The notes below the pieces were generated by a model. That model had not been told where the DNA came from. It did not search any database and saw nothing but the letters and a program-made list of their open reading frames with translations. Shown piece by piece: positions 50,364 through 59,001 of a stretch of 64,000 nucleotides of DNA (positions within the stretch are counted from its first letter, which is position 1; every line of letters starts with the position of its first letter). The position numbers and the translations under genes are program-made. This stretch comes from Algoriphagus winogradskyi (lineage in GTDB: Bacteria; Bacteroidota; Bacteroidia; Cytophagales; Cyclobacteriaceae). The stretch is taken from assembly GCF_900182815.1 (NCBI RefSeq), contig NZ_FXUA01000006.1, positions 1-64,000 on the forward strand, read 5' to 3'.

Positions 50364-51434
50364 ATGCACAATAAACCCTATATTCTTATAATGGCCGGAG
50401 GAATCGGCACAAGATTTTGGCCATACAGCCGTAGGAAGAGGCCTAAGCAATTTTTGGATGTTTTGGGCACAGGTCGGTCACTATTGCAAATGACGTATGA
50501 TCGATTTTTGGAAATCGCCGAACCTGAGCAGTTTGTTGTGATCACTTATCGTAAATACCTTGCTCTGGTAAAAGAACAACTTCCTGAACTGAAAGATCAT
50601 CAGATTCTTTCTGAACCTCTTCGTAAGAATACTGCAACTTGTATAGCGTATGCTACTTATAGAATACATTCTTTGGACCCAGAGGCTAAGATTATTGTGA
50701 CACCTGCAGATCATCTCATCTTGCAGGAGAAAAAATTCACCCGTACCATCAATCAAGCATTAGAGGCAGCAGACTCTGACAGACTCATAACCCTAGGAAT
50801 CAAGCCAAATAGACCAGATACTGGCTATGGCTATATCCAGTACATAGAAAGCCCAGATAACATCGCGTATCGAGTAAAGACCTTCACTGAAAAACCAAAT
50901 TCTAAGCTTGCAAAGACATTCGTAGAAAGTGGGGATTTTGTGTGGAATTCAGGAATGTTCGTCTGGAAGGCGCAAAGCCTGATAAAGGCATACGAAGAAT
51001 GCATGCCCGATTTGGCAGAGGTTTTTGAAGAAGGCAGAGCAGCTTATGGCACTGCCAAGGAAGCTGAATTTGTATCTACGGCTTATACACAGGTCAAAAA
51101 CATTTCCATCGACTTTGGGATAATGGAAAAATCAAGCCAGGTGTACGTCATCTTGGGAGATTTTGGTTGGTCAGACTTGGGCTCCTGGAATAGCTTATTT
51201 GAGCTAAGAGATAAGGATGAAAACAACAATGTGGTGGACGCAAATGCCGTTCTTTACGAAACCGAAAACAGCTATATTAAAGTAAAGGGGGATAAGCTAG
51301 TTGTAGTTCAAGGCCTGGAAAACTACTTGGTCAACGAGACAGATAATGTGCTTTTAATCTGCAAACTAGACGCTGAGAAAAAATTCCGTGAATTTGTATC
51401 CAACGCAAAAAAGAAGGGAGAAGACTTTATCTAA
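50364..51434 (+). CDS. manC: Mannose-1-phosphate guanylyltransferase
   Basis: This 356-residue protein has the nucleotidyltransferase start Met-Ala-Gly-Gly-Ile-Gly-Thr-Arg-Phe-Trp-Pro (10-20) and Lys-Arg-Pro-Lys-Gln-Phe-Leu, then Phe-Thr-Glu-Lys-Pro near 176 and Trp-Asn-Ser-Gly-Met-Phe near 193. It makes GDP-mannose for surface polysaccharides. It is a single-domain form without the C-terminal isomerase of longer ManC proteins. It is in an operon with kpsF, so both supply sugars for the cell envelope. Confidence 0.9.
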   Translation: MHNKPYILIMAGGIGTRFWPYSRRKRPKQFLDVLGTGRSLLQMTYDRFLEIAEPEQFVVITYRKYLALVKEQLPELKDHQILSEPLRKNTATCIAYATYRIHSLDPEAKIIVTPADHLILQEKKFTRTINQALEAADSDRLITLGIKPNRPDTGYGYIQYIESPDNIAYRVKTFTEKPNSKLAKTFVESGDFVWNSGMFVWKAQSLIKAYEECMPDLAEVFEEGRAAYGTAKEAEFVSTAYTQVKNISIDFGIMEKSSQVYVILGDFGWSDLGSWNSLFELRDKDENNNVVDANAVLYETENSYIKVKGDKLVVVQGLENYLVNETDNVLLICKLDAEKKFREFVSNAKKKGEDFI

Positions 51435-51463
51435 AATCTTCCCCTTCCACAATGTTTTTATCA

Positions 51464-52237
51464 TTATTTTCTTTGCCTGATTGCTTCGTAAATCGCCACT
51501 CCGGCAGAAACAGAAACGTTTAAACTTTCGATTCTCCCTGCCATTGGGATTTTCACTTTTTCGTCTACGATTCCCATTAGTTCGGTGGATATCCCATCTT
51601 CTTCAGATCCCATCACCATCGCAACTGGCACGGAGAAGTCAGCTTCATACATGGTTTTCTCAGTTTTTTCTGTGATGGCTACCAATACTAAACCTGATTT
51701 TTGAAGGTCTCTGCACGTATAAAAAAGGTTTCTTGATCTAACGACAGGAAGGAAGTTCAATGCACCAACCGACGTTTTTATTGCGTCAGAGTTGATCTGG
51801 GCACTGCCTTTTTCGGGAATTACTATTGCATCTACTCCGGCACATTCTGCAGTTCTAGCGATTGCACCAAAATTTCTCACGTCAGTAATTCTATCTAATA
51901 TCAAAATTAGTGGAGCTTTGCCCACGTTGAAGCAGCTTTCGATTACATGATCCAATGAAGCGTATTCTATGGAGGACATCTGGGCTACTACACCCTGATG
52001 GTTTTTGCGGGTGATTCTATTGAGCTTAGCATCAGGAACTCTGACTACGGGGATTTTTTCAGCTTTGCAAAGCTTAATCAATTCCTTAATTAGGTCATTG
52101 TTGATTTCTTTCTGAACCAACACCTTGTCAATGTCTTTGCCTGCATGGATAGATTCCATGACAGCTCGTGTTCCAAAAATAAAATCTTTTTCGTGTTCGC
52201 CTTTTTCAATCAAAAAGCCATCTTTCCGCTTCTCCAT
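51464..52237 (-). CDS. rlmB: 23S rRNA (guanosine-2'-O)-methyltransferase, RlmB/TrmH family
   Basis: This protein of about 257 residues has an N-terminal substrate-binding domain (Gly-Thr-Arg-Ala-Val-Met-Glu) and a SPOUT methyltransferase domain with the three TrmH motifs: Asp-Val-Arg-Asn-Phe-Gly-Ala-Ile-Ala-Arg-Thr-Ala near 125-136, Val-Met-Gly-Ser-Glu-Glu-Asp-Gly-Ile, and Ile-Pro-Met-x-Gly-Arg-Ile-Glu-Ser-Leu-Asn-Val-Ser-Val. It methylates a guanosine in 23S rRNA. The ATG at 52237 is preferred to one seven codons upstream. It overlaps the GWxTD gene by 28 bases. Confidence 0.9.
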   Translation of the reverse strand: MEKRKDGFLIEKGEHEKDFIFGTRAVMESIHAGKDIDKVLVQKEINNDLIKELIKLCKAEKIPVVRVPDAKLNRITRKNHQGVVAQMSSIEYASLDHVIESCFNVGKAPLILILDRITDVRNFGAIARTAECAGVDAIVIPEKGSAQINSDAIKTSVGALNFLPVVRSRNLFYTCRDLQKSGLVLVAITEKTEKTMYEADFSVPVAMVMGSEEDGISTELMGIVDEKVKIPMAGRIESLNVSVSAGVAIYEAIRQRK

Positions 52238-53445
52238 ATGGATATGTTTTTGAACCAAACCGGCTGGTAAGCGCGGGAGCGATTCAAGGTGTAATAGTGA
52301 GGGCTAAGTATGTTTTTAACCCGCGCAAAGGTAAAGCGAATTCTTGAACTCTCATTAGTTCCTCCATAACTCCACACTTCTCTATCCAAATAAAAGTTGA
52401 CTTCCTGCGGAGGGCCCATGACGATATAAATCATTCCCTTGTCCGTTTTCCAGCCTTCTTTGAAGTCGGTGAAAAGGATATTTGCAAATTCTACCTGTCT
52501 AAAATATTCCCGAATCAGCTCTTTGGCAGTTTCAGGATTTCTCGTCAATCCCAACCAGTAGGTGTCCAGAGCCTTCTTTTTGTCTTCAGCTGCTTTCAGG
52601 TCATCATGTTCTTTTCTGGTGGAAATGTAGGTGACCATATCCACCATTTCGTCCCAATCCTTAACTTTTGGAAATGCCTCATGAGTAGTTTTCAGAACAA
52701 GTCCTGTACTGGCAGAAGTATCGCTTTGGATGAAATAATAGCCGATTTGATCAAAAGATTTAGGGATGTTTTCCAAGAAATCTCCGGAGTCTATCACCTC
52801 TAATTCTCGAGGTACTGCTACCGGCTTGGTTTCCATGGGTGGATAAGGCACCTCCAAACTAATTGGATAGTAAAAATTATGTAATGTTGGCCCCCCATCA
52901 GATTTGAATAGTAAAGACTCACCAACGTTTAGGTAGTTCTGGTCAAAACCTACATAATTAGCATAATATGCCCCGAAATTTGGCACATCAAAGATGAAAC
53001 TACTTTTGAGGTCAGTAGAATAGTAATATTCATCTCCCTGTCTCGTGTCCAAAGCAGTAAATAAGGCGATTGCAGTTTTCTTAGTTGCCGGTATTTCTAC
53101 CGTCTTTTCAAATACCCAATGCCTATCTGTGTCGTACTTCAGGTCATCTGAGGTTAAAATATAGGTGTTGTCAGAAATGATTTCCTCCTCATAGCTATCC
53201 AAAACAGAATAGGTAAAACTAAATGTATTCAAAACAGGATTTTCTTCGATTTTTTCGACCTGTAATTGAAGTTTGTACTTCGTCTCTGATACCTTGATAG
53301 GAATGATTTTTAGAGATAGTCTAGAGTATCTTGAATAGCGAAGTGTCTGATTTAGACTGCTTAATGTCTTTTGAGCTAGGGTGGGTAATGAGCATCCAGC
53401 GAAGAGGATCAAAAAAATTAGGAGTCGGCTTGTTTTACAGTTCAT
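52210..53445 (-). CDS. GWxTD domain secreted protein
   Basis: This 411-residue protein has a signal peptide (Ile-Leu-Phe-Ala-Gly-Cys...Leu-Ala-Gln; the Cys could also be a lipobox). The C-terminal GWxTD domain (TIGR04514) has Glu-Gly-Trp-Lys-Thr-Asp-Lys-Gly-Met-Ile-Tyr-Ile-Val-Met-Gly-Pro-Pro near 348-364. The family is periplasmic or envelope-linked and its function is not known. The start at 53445 begins the signal sequence. It is divergent from the methyltransferase gene and overlaps rlmB. Confidence 0.85.
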   Translation of the reverse strand: MNCKTSRLLIFLILFAGCSLPTLAQKTLSSLNQTLRYSRYSRLSLKIIPIKVSETKYKLQLQVEKIEENPVLNTFSFTYSVLDSYEEEIISDNTYILTSDDLKYDTDRHWVFEKTVEIPATKKTAIALFTALDTRQGDEYYYSTDLKSSFIFDVPNFGAYYANYVGFDQNYLNVGESLLFKSDGGPTLHNFYYPISLEVPYPPMETKPVAVPRELEVIDSGDFLENIPKSFDQIGYYFIQSDTSASTGLVLKTTHEAFPKVKDWDEMVDMVTYISTRKEHDDLKAAEDKKKALDTYWLGLTRNPETAKELIREYFRQVEFANILFTDFKEGWKTDKGMIYIVMGPPQEVNFYLDREVWSYGGTNESSRIRFTFARVKNILSPHYYTLNRSRAYQPVWFKNISIWRSGKMAF

Positions 53446-53506
53446 CGGGTGTTGATCTCGGGTTTTCAAAATTAACCTTACTTTTGCCAAAATAGTAAAT
53501 TTTTGT

Positions 53507-54283
53507 ATGGCTACCTATACAACGGAAATCGCCTCTGACAAGTTGGTCAGTGACAATCCTATTCATCAACGCTTACTGAAAGCATACATTGCTGCTCAGC
53601 CTTGGATTTCTGGCAAATTGCTGGAAGTTGGTTGTGGAGAAGGCCGTGGTGTGGAGACACTTTTGCCTTTTGCGGACAGTTATCTAGGTTTGGATAAAAT
53701 CCAGGAAGTGATTGACGAGCTTAAAGTTCGCTTTCCGAAAGTCGAATTTCAGCAAGCGGTGATTCCGCCATTTGCTGGAATCCCTGATAATTCCTTTGAT
53801 ACCGTGGTGAGTTTTCAGGTGATCGAGCATATTCCAAATGACAGGTTATTTCTAGAGGAAATTTACCGTGTGTTGAAGCCAGGAGGCAAAGCCGTGATTT
53901 CTACTCCGAATATCAACCATACGCTTTCAAGAAATCCATGGCATGAGCGGGAATATACTCCTCAGCAATTGATTGATTTATGTACGTCTATATTTGATAG
54001 TGTGGAGGCAAAAGGAGTCGGAGGCAATGAGAAAGTGTGGGCTTACCATGAGGCTAACCGCAAGTCTGTACAGAAAATCATGCGATTCGATATTTTTGAT
54101 CTGCAATACAAATTGCCTGCATCCATTTTGAGAATGCCGTATGAAATTCTCAATCGCAGGAATAGAAACAAACTTCATCAACAGCAGGGAAAAAGCGTGG
54201 TAGATATCACCCACGAAGATTACCCGATGGTGGATGACCCTTCGAAAGGATTGGATTTGTTTTATGTGTTAGGGAAGAAGTAA
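53507..54283 (+). CDS. Class I SAM-dependent methyltransferase
   Basis: This 258-residue protein has Leu-Glu-Val-Gly-Cys-Gly-Glu-Gly-Arg-Gly (motif I, about 39-48), Tyr-Leu-Gly-Leu-Asp-Lys near 62-67, Phe-Asp-Thr-Val-Val-Ser-Phe-Gln-Val-Ile-Glu-His-Ile near 97-109 and Pro-Gly-Gly-Lys near 126-129. It belongs to the UbiE/Methyltransf_11 group acting on small molecules or sugars, substrate unknown. A TAnnTTTG element (TACTTTTG, 53479-53486) lies upstream, and the leader is short. Confidence 0.85.
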   Translation: MATYTTEIASDKLVSDNPIHQRLLKAYIAAQPWISGKLLEVGCGEGRGVETLLPFADSYLGLDKIQEVIDELKVRFPKVEFQQAVIPPFAGIPDNSFDTVVSFQVIEHIPNDRLFLEEIYRVLKPGGKAVISTPNINHTLSRNPWHEREYTPQQLIDLCTSIFDSVEAKGVGGNEKVWAYHEANRKSVQKIMRFDIFDLQYKLPASILRMPYEILNRRNRNKLHQQQGKSVVDITHEDYPMVDDPSKGLDLFYVLGKK

Positions 54284-54369
54284 GGGGGACTTTGTAGTTC
54301 AATATGTACTCCGCTTTTCTAACTGTAAGGTGATACAAGCAATGTAGGATATGCTAAACTTAATAATTG

Positions 54370-54421
54370 AGCCCATTTCGATCTTCGATCACTTGTACTG
54401 AGCGTAGCCGAAGTATCGGTC
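54370..54421. repeat. REP-like intergenic sequence
   Basis: The stretch around CGATCTTCGATCACTTGTAC and TGAGCGTAGCCGAAGTATCG carries short inverted repeats (CTTCG/CGAAG) and the word TGAGCGTAGCCGAAG, which recurs between genes in many Bacteroidota genomes, to my memory. No open frame covers it. Confidence 0.45.
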
Positions 54422-54475
54422 TTCCAATCTGATTAGCAGAGAACCTAAGGTCGGTCATCATTGCGGATAATCATA

Positions 54476-55090
54476 TTATTCGAAGAAAGCAGCTTTAATT
54501 CCTGTAATAATCATATTGGTGCCGATGATTGCGATGATCAAACCCATGATTTTTCCGATCACCACGATCAGATTTTTACCAAGACGTTTTACGATTTTTT
54601 CGCCTAATTCAAATGCAATATGTGTTAAAAGACACATCACAGCGAATACGGCTATTACAATTAGAATATTGATGTAATTGCCTTTGGAAGCAAAGTTCAT
54701 CGCAGTAACGATGGTGCCTGGCCCTGCTAGAATAGGAATTGCCAAGGGTGAAATTGCTATGTTTTCGTGAGTCTCTGGCTCTTTTATATGTTTGACACTC
54801 GATTTTTTGGACTGTAGCATTTCGAAACCCACATAGAAAATCAGAATACCCCCAGTGATTTTAAAAGCTGGAATGGTGATTCCGAAGAGTTCGAAGATAA
54901 ATTTCCCCAGTACTACAAAAACAACAACTATCACAAAGGCAGTAATGGTAGCTCTCTTGCTAACACTTCGCTTGGTGGCTTTATCCAAGTCATCTGTCAA
55001 AGAAGCGAAAATTGGCACATTCGCAATCGGGTTCATAATGGCGAAAAAACCAGTAAAAACAGAAAGGGTGAAGGCAAGGATGTTATCCAT
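54476..55090 (-). CDS. MarC family integral membrane protein
   Basis: This 204-residue protein has six hydrophobic segments and the MarC family pattern (PF01914): Gly-Phe-Phe-Ala-Ile-Met-Asn-Pro-Ile-Ala-Asn-Val-Pro-Ile-Phe at the N-terminus and Ile-Ala-Gly-Pro-Gly-Thr-Ile near the middle (about 127). MarC proteins are inner-membrane proteins, and their transport role is unproven. The start at 55090 removes 28 unlikely leading residues. It is transcribed on the minus strand. Confidence 0.9.
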   Translation of the reverse strand: MDNILAFTLSVFTGFFAIMNPIANVPIFASLTDDLDKATKRSVSKRATITAFVIVVVFVVLGKFIFELFGITIPAFKITGGILIFYVGFEMLQSKKSSVKHIKEPETHENIAISPLAIPILAGPGTIVTAMNFASKGNYINILIVIAVFAVMCLLTHIAFELGEKIVKRLGKNLIVVIGKIMGLIIAIIGTNMIITGIKAAFFE

Positions 55091-55237
55091 ATAGGAAGAT
55101 TTTGCGGCTGAATGTGGTGGATGCTGCGAAGGTATCAAAATCTTCTGCTTGAATGAAAAGAACAGCCTTTGCATCTTCCTACCTGTACCTAATCAATATA
55201 CGCTATTTGTCGTATGGCGAGGGGAATCATGCAGTTA

Positions 55238-55245
55238 TACATTTG
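55238..55245 (+). promoter_or_regulatory. Possible -7 element
   Basis: TACATTTG matches TAnnTTTG 26 bases before the ATG of the lipoprotein gene at 55271. A TTTG lies 28 bases upstream, which is too far, so only the -7 element is supported. Confidence 0.35.
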
Positions 55246-55270
55246 AAAAGTATTTTAAATCTATAAAACT

Positions 55271-56032
55271 ATGAAAACTTATAACTCTACACTTTGGACT
55301 TTACTTTTAGGAGTCGTTCTAACTTTTTCAGCTTGTAGCTCGGATGATGATAACGATCCTACTCAACCGACTCAGACCAGCCCAACGCCAACAGCACCAA
55401 GTGATGCTAACGCCGTGTTGGCAGCGGTACTGTCGTATTCAGATTTGCCTAGTTCGGTGCCAAGCGTACCTGGAGTAGGTGGAATTGCTATTGATGTAGC
55501 TTCAGGATCATTTTTCAATGGAGCTGTTGGTAGCACATTGGTCAATGTAGGTGAAGTGAAATTGAACTCAAAGGCGCTTACCATACCTGGAGGGAATGCT
55601 TACATTAATAATCCTACCGATTTTTCTTATTCACTAGTGGCAGGTCAATCTAATTCATGGCAAGTAGCAGGAGGTAGTGGTTTTGATGCATTTTCGCATA
55701 CTACTACAAAGAAAATGCCTTCTCAGGTGAAATTTGCTTCTTCAGTTGGAGCTAGCTTTAGCAAAGGCTCAGACATTACACTGTCGATCGAGACAATGAC
55801 TTCAAATACAGATAACATCCTTTGGGTGATTTCTGATGGTAAAACAACAGTTACTAAAGAATCCAAAGCAACTTCTGTTACGTTCTCCGCATCTGAATTA
55901 AGTGGATTGAAAGCTACTTCTTCTGGTTTGGTTCAGGCAGCAAGCTATAACGCGGAAGAGAAATCCTTTGGAGGTAAAAAAGTTTATTTTATCAATGAGT
56001 CTGTTCACACTAAAATCGTGGAGATTAAGTGA
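55271..56032 (+). CDS. Putative surface lipoprotein of unknown function
   Basis: This 253-residue lipoprotein has a signal ending Phe-Ser-Ala-Cys. The residues right after it, Cys-Ser-Ser-Asp-Asp-Asp-Asn-Asp, fit the acidic lipoprotein export signal described in Bacteroidota, which predicts surface exposure. A Thr/Pro-rich linker and a beta-rich Ser/Gly/Thr domain follow. I recognise no family. A strong terminator follows. Confidence 0.7.
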   Translation: MKTYNSTLWTLLLGVVLTFSACSSDDDNDPTQPTQTSPTPTAPSDANAVLAAVLSYSDLPSSVPSVPGVGGIAIDVASGSFFNGAVGSTLVNVGEVKLNSKALTIPGGNAYINNPTDFSYSLVAGQSNSWQVAGGSGFDAFSHTTTKKMPSQVKFASSVGASFSKGSDITLSIETMTSNTDNILWVISDGKTTVTKESKATSVTFSASELSGLKATSSGLVQAASYNAEEKSFGGKKVYFINESVHTKIVEIK

Positions 56033-56042
56033 TAAGCATTTT

Positions 56043-56095
56043 TCGGTAGAAAATAAGAAAAGTCAAAGCCTTCTCATTTTCTACCGATTTTTTTT
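56043..56095 (+). terminator. Rho-independent terminator
   Basis: TCGGTAGAAAAT / ATTTTCTACCGA forms a perfect 12-bp stem with a 21-base loop and a run of eight T. It ends the lipoprotein gene. Confidence 0.85.
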
Positions 56096-56104
56096 AGCTC
56101 AATT

Positions 56105-56125
56105 AAAGCCCAAGCGATTGGGTTT
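56105..56125 (-). terminator. Possible terminator at the OmpA gene stop
   Basis: AAGCCCAA / TTGGGTTT forms an 8-bp stem (with a G.T pair) and a 4-base loop overlapping the stop codon. The T-run after it on the minus strand is short. Confidence 0.4.
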
Positions 56126-56958
56126 TATTTTTTGGAAACCATCACTACTCTTCTATTCTTGGCTTTACCCTCCTCGGTAGAATTTGAGGCCACTGGACTC
56201 AATACCCCAACTCCTTCTGCAGTTATTTGAGTGGAAGGAATATTGTGTTTTTCTGTGAGCTCGGTTACCACAGCTGCGGCTCTTGCCTTGGATAGCTTCA
56301 TGTTGTGTTCGGCAGTTCCTGTATTGTCGGTATGTCCTACTAGGTAAATCTCTACAGTGGGATTATTCCTGAGATATGTTGCGATTTCATGAATTAAGCC
56401 AGAAGATTCTGTTTTAATGGTAGCTTGATCGGAATCGAAATAAATTCCATAGAATGTTACTTGCCCATCTACGGCCATCAACTTTTCAATTTCAGCCGCA
56501 TTGAAATCTACGTATTGCTGCATGGTAGCTTCCATGATGGTAGTCACACTGTACATGCCACTGCCGTCTGAAAGCACATGTATCCAATAGTTATTTCCAC
56601 CTTTCTCTAAGTAGAAATAAGCGGCTGATCCACTGTAGAGTAGTTTTCCTCCGATTTTTTCCACTGCATTTTGGTAATTCTTATAAATTAAAACTGTAGA
56701 TGGGCGATTTTCCCATTCTCCATTCCAGTTGTAAGAAATTACGGATTTTGTGCCTTCTTTTACGAAGTATTCCCGGCTGCCTCCATTCTCTTGTTTGTTG
56801 AATTCGTGCGAGTCAAACTCCCGGTATTCACAGTTAGAAACTGTGTGGTTGGGGAGGGGAGTGAAAAGTTCATAGCTCAAACAGGTTTCCTTGTTTTGAG
56901 CGAATAGCACTAAAACACTACTGAAATAAACAGCTAAGCTAAGTGTCAATTTTAACAT
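56125..56958 (-). CDS. OmpA family protein
   Basis: This 277-residue protein has a signal peptide ending Leu-Phe-Ala-Gln, a middle domain with no recognised family, and a C-terminal OmpA peptidoglycan-binding domain from about residue 165. The domain has Ile-Tyr-Phe-Asp-Ser-Asp-Gln-Ala-Thr-Ile, then Leu-Val-Gly-His-Thr-Asp-Asn-Thr-Gly and Leu-Ser-x-Ala-Arg-Ala. It probably ties the envelope to peptidoglycan. The N-terminal domain is not a typical beta-barrel. Confidence 0.85.
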   Translation of the reverse strand: MLKLTLSLAVYFSSVLVLFAQNKETCLSYELFTPLPNHTVSNCEYREFDSHEFNKQENGGSREYFVKEGTKSVISYNWNGEWENRPSTVLIYKNYQNAVEKIGGKLLYSGSAAYFYLEKGGNNYWIHVLSDGSGMYSVTTIMEATMQQYVDFNAAEIEKLMAVDGQVTFYGIYFDSDQATIKTESSGLIHEIATYLRNNPTVEIYLVGHTDNTGTAEHNMKLSKARAAAVVTELTEKHNIPSTQITAEGVGVLSPVASNSTEEGKAKNRRVVMVSKK

Positions 56959-57174
56959 GAGAATTAAGTAAAGTTGGTTCGAAAAATTAAGTAAAAATGT
57001 ATGCTAGTTTTTTACCGAAGGATTGAAATGATGAGGCTGTCCTATCGATGATACTAAGATAGATTAAAGAATGATAAATAAGATCTCAAGAAGAGATCCA
57101 CGAAAATGAAATTGAACTCATTCTAACTTTACAGTGCCTTTGATAGGCTATATGGTTAAAAGAAAGGTCTATAG

Positions 57175-58065
57175 CTAGGGTTTTGATCTAGTGAAAATCC
57201 GCTTAAACGGCTCCGTTGTCTGCCCTACAAAATCCTCTGGAAACTTGTCCTCGTCAGGCAAGCCTACTGGCAGATGTTCATCATCAGAGGGCCAATAATT
57301 AGTTCGGAAAAGGAAATCCCATAGACTCAGGGAAATTCCATAATTAAATCCATGCGGATGACTTTCCGGTAACTCTCTGGCGTGATGCCAAAGGTGCATC
57401 TGAGGACCATTAATGATGTACTTGAATGGTCCTAATGGGATATTGAGGTTAGCATGGCCAAGTTGCCCAAGGACCAACGTGAAAATATGCACAATAAAGA
57501 AGTCCGTAATCCCAAAACCAATCATCGCCAACGGGATATATTCCAGCGTACGATATAGGATGTTTTCCATCCAGTGATAGCGGAGCAACGCTGCAAACCC
57601 CATTTCTCGCGTGCTGTGATGGACTTTATGGAATTCCCACATCCAGCCTACATGGTGATACATGCGGTGAATCGCCCACTGCATGAAATCTCTGACTATA
57701 AATAGGATTACCAATTGCAGCCAGCCAGGTAGCTGATCCACTTTAATAGCGACAGTGTTAGTGATGCCAAATAATCCTAGAAAATCATTGAAGGCCTCCA
57801 CAGCCACCATAGAAAGGGCATTGTATGCGACCAGCGCAAATAGGAAGTAATTCCAAAAAAGATAGAAAATGTCCAGCCAGAAATGTTCTCGGATCAGTGG
57901 TTGATTTTTCCTCCAAGGAAAAAGAATCTCAAGGCCATATATCACCAAAGAGGCTCCCACTAGCCAGTAAAAGTAATTGTGCCAGCTAGGATTCAGGATC
58001 TCTCCAATAAAGTAATTCCAATAGCCATAATAGCCGTCAGCAATTGCTTTGATGTATTTTTCCAT
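57175..58065 (-). CDS. Sterol desaturase / fatty acid hydroxylase family protein
   Basis: This 296-residue protein has four to five hydrophobic segments and the di-iron histidine clusters of the fatty acid hydroxylase superfamily (PF04116): His-Arg-Met-Tyr-His-His and His-Lys-Val-His-His near 133-151, His-Ala-Asn near 207, and His-Leu-Trp-His-His near 227-231. It inserts oxygen into a lipid in the membrane, and the substrate is unknown. It is not in an obvious operon. Confidence 0.85.
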   Translation of the reverse strand: MEKYIKAIADGYYGYWNYFIGEILNPSWHNYFYWLVGASLVIYGLEILFPWRKNQPLIREHFWLDIFYLFWNYFLFALVAYNALSMVAVEAFNDFLGLFGITNTVAIKVDQLPGWLQLVILFIVRDFMQWAIHRMYHHVGWMWEFHKVHHSTREMGFAALLRYHWMENILYRTLEYIPLAMIGFGITDFFIVHIFTLVLGQLGHANLNIPLGPFKYIINGPQMHLWHHARELPESHPHGFNYGISLSLWDFLFRTNYWPSDDEHLPVGLPDEDKFPEDFVGQTTEPFKRIFTRSKP

Positions 58066-58128
58066 GGTGCAAAGATGGGTAATTAATGCCAGTCAATTTG
58101 TGCGCTTTGTCACCAACCAAATTTAACC

Positions 58129-58530
58129 TTATTTAGTTTTGGATCTGTCTGCAATTGGATGTCTAAAAAGAAGCACACCGAAGGTGATGCCGAATCCAAT
58201 GTAAAGAATTCCAACAACCCAAATCATGGATGGTAATTCAGGAGTAGATAAAAGTCCTTTTAGCAAGGCAAGTCCCGCTATCATAAAATGGCTCAGATTA
58301 GCTATTGCTACAGGGCGGTTGTAAATCCCGCCGATAGGTCGGCCTTTGTTCATCCAATTCAGCATTCCAAAACCAAAATAAAGAGCACCTACTATTTGCA
58401 TCAAAAACAAGGAGATTTGATCAGTACTAAGTTCTAAAACTTGCAAAATCAAATCAGGTGCGAAGGTGAGGATGATTCCTGCCGCATACATTAGTATCGC
58501 GCTGGAAGTCATGACTAGTTTGGTGTTCAT
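58129..58530 (-). CDS. Small four-helix membrane protein of unknown function
   Basis: This 133-residue protein has four predicted transmembrane segments at about residues 7-28, 38-58, 76-92 and 102-122, and a short basic tail. The Asn-Trp-Met-Asn-Lys-Gly-Arg-Pro-Ile-Gly-Gly sequence sits in a loop. I recognise no family with confidence. It precedes the hydroxylase gene on the same strand by 63 bases and may be co-transcribed with it. Confidence 0.7.
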   Translation of the reverse strand: MNTKLVMTSSAILMYAAGIILTFAPDLILQVLELSTDQISLFLMQIVGALYFGFGMLNWMNKGRPIGGIYNRPVAIANLSHFMIAGLALLKGLLSTPELPSMIWVVGILYIGFGITFGVLLFRHPIADRSKTK

Positions 58531-58641
58531 GAAGAGTAAAACAATGTTGACTCTAAAAGTAAAAAAGATAGAACAACCTACCTGAACGAGCTAGGTAAAT
58601 ATAAAAATGAGTGCGGCGGCTGCCACACTCGTGAGCTCGAA

Positions 58642-58857
58642 TTAAACGTTTTTCGATTGATCGACCCTGAAGGAAACCTTGCAGACACATCCGTAAGAAG
58701 TAACTTTTCCGTCTTTCACGTGCGCTTTGATATCCTTCACATAGACTGAGTCAATGTTGTGGACAGTTTTGGAAACTTCATCTACTGCATTTTGAATTGC
58801 ATCTTCAATTCCTTTTTCTGAGGAGGCGATTACCTCCAATACTTTTACAATTCCCAT
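58642..58857 (-). CDS. Dodecin-like protein
   Basis: This 71-residue protein has the dodecin fold pattern (PF07311): Glu-Val-Ile-Ala-Ser-Ser-Glu-Lys-Gly-Ile-Glu-Asp-Ala near 8-20, Ala-Val-Asp-Glu-Val-Ser-Lys-Thr-Val near 24-32 and Lys-Asp-Gly-Lys-Val-Thr-Ser-Tyr near 47-54. Dodecins form hollow 12-mers that store flavin. Here the tryptophan that stacks on flavin in archaeal and Thermus dodecins is replaced by Ser (Asn-Ile-Asp-Ser-Val-Tyr), and the conserved Gln after Tyr is Gly, so flavin binding may be lost. Cytoplasmic, monocistronic. Confidence 0.85.
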   Translation of the reverse strand: MGIVKVLEVIASSEKGIEDAIQNAVDEVSKTVHNIDSVYVKDIKAHVKDGKVTSYGCVCKVSFRVDQSKNV

Positions 58858-59001
58858 ATTGTTTTGGTTTTTAATGAATGATAGGGTTAATAGGCCTATT
58901 CATACAATCGCCATGCTAAGGGAAAAATTAAAACTGGTTAGGAAATGAGGTTTAAGGGATTTTGAAGCTTTTGGTCCTTGGAATAAAAGGAGGAATTAGA
59001 A

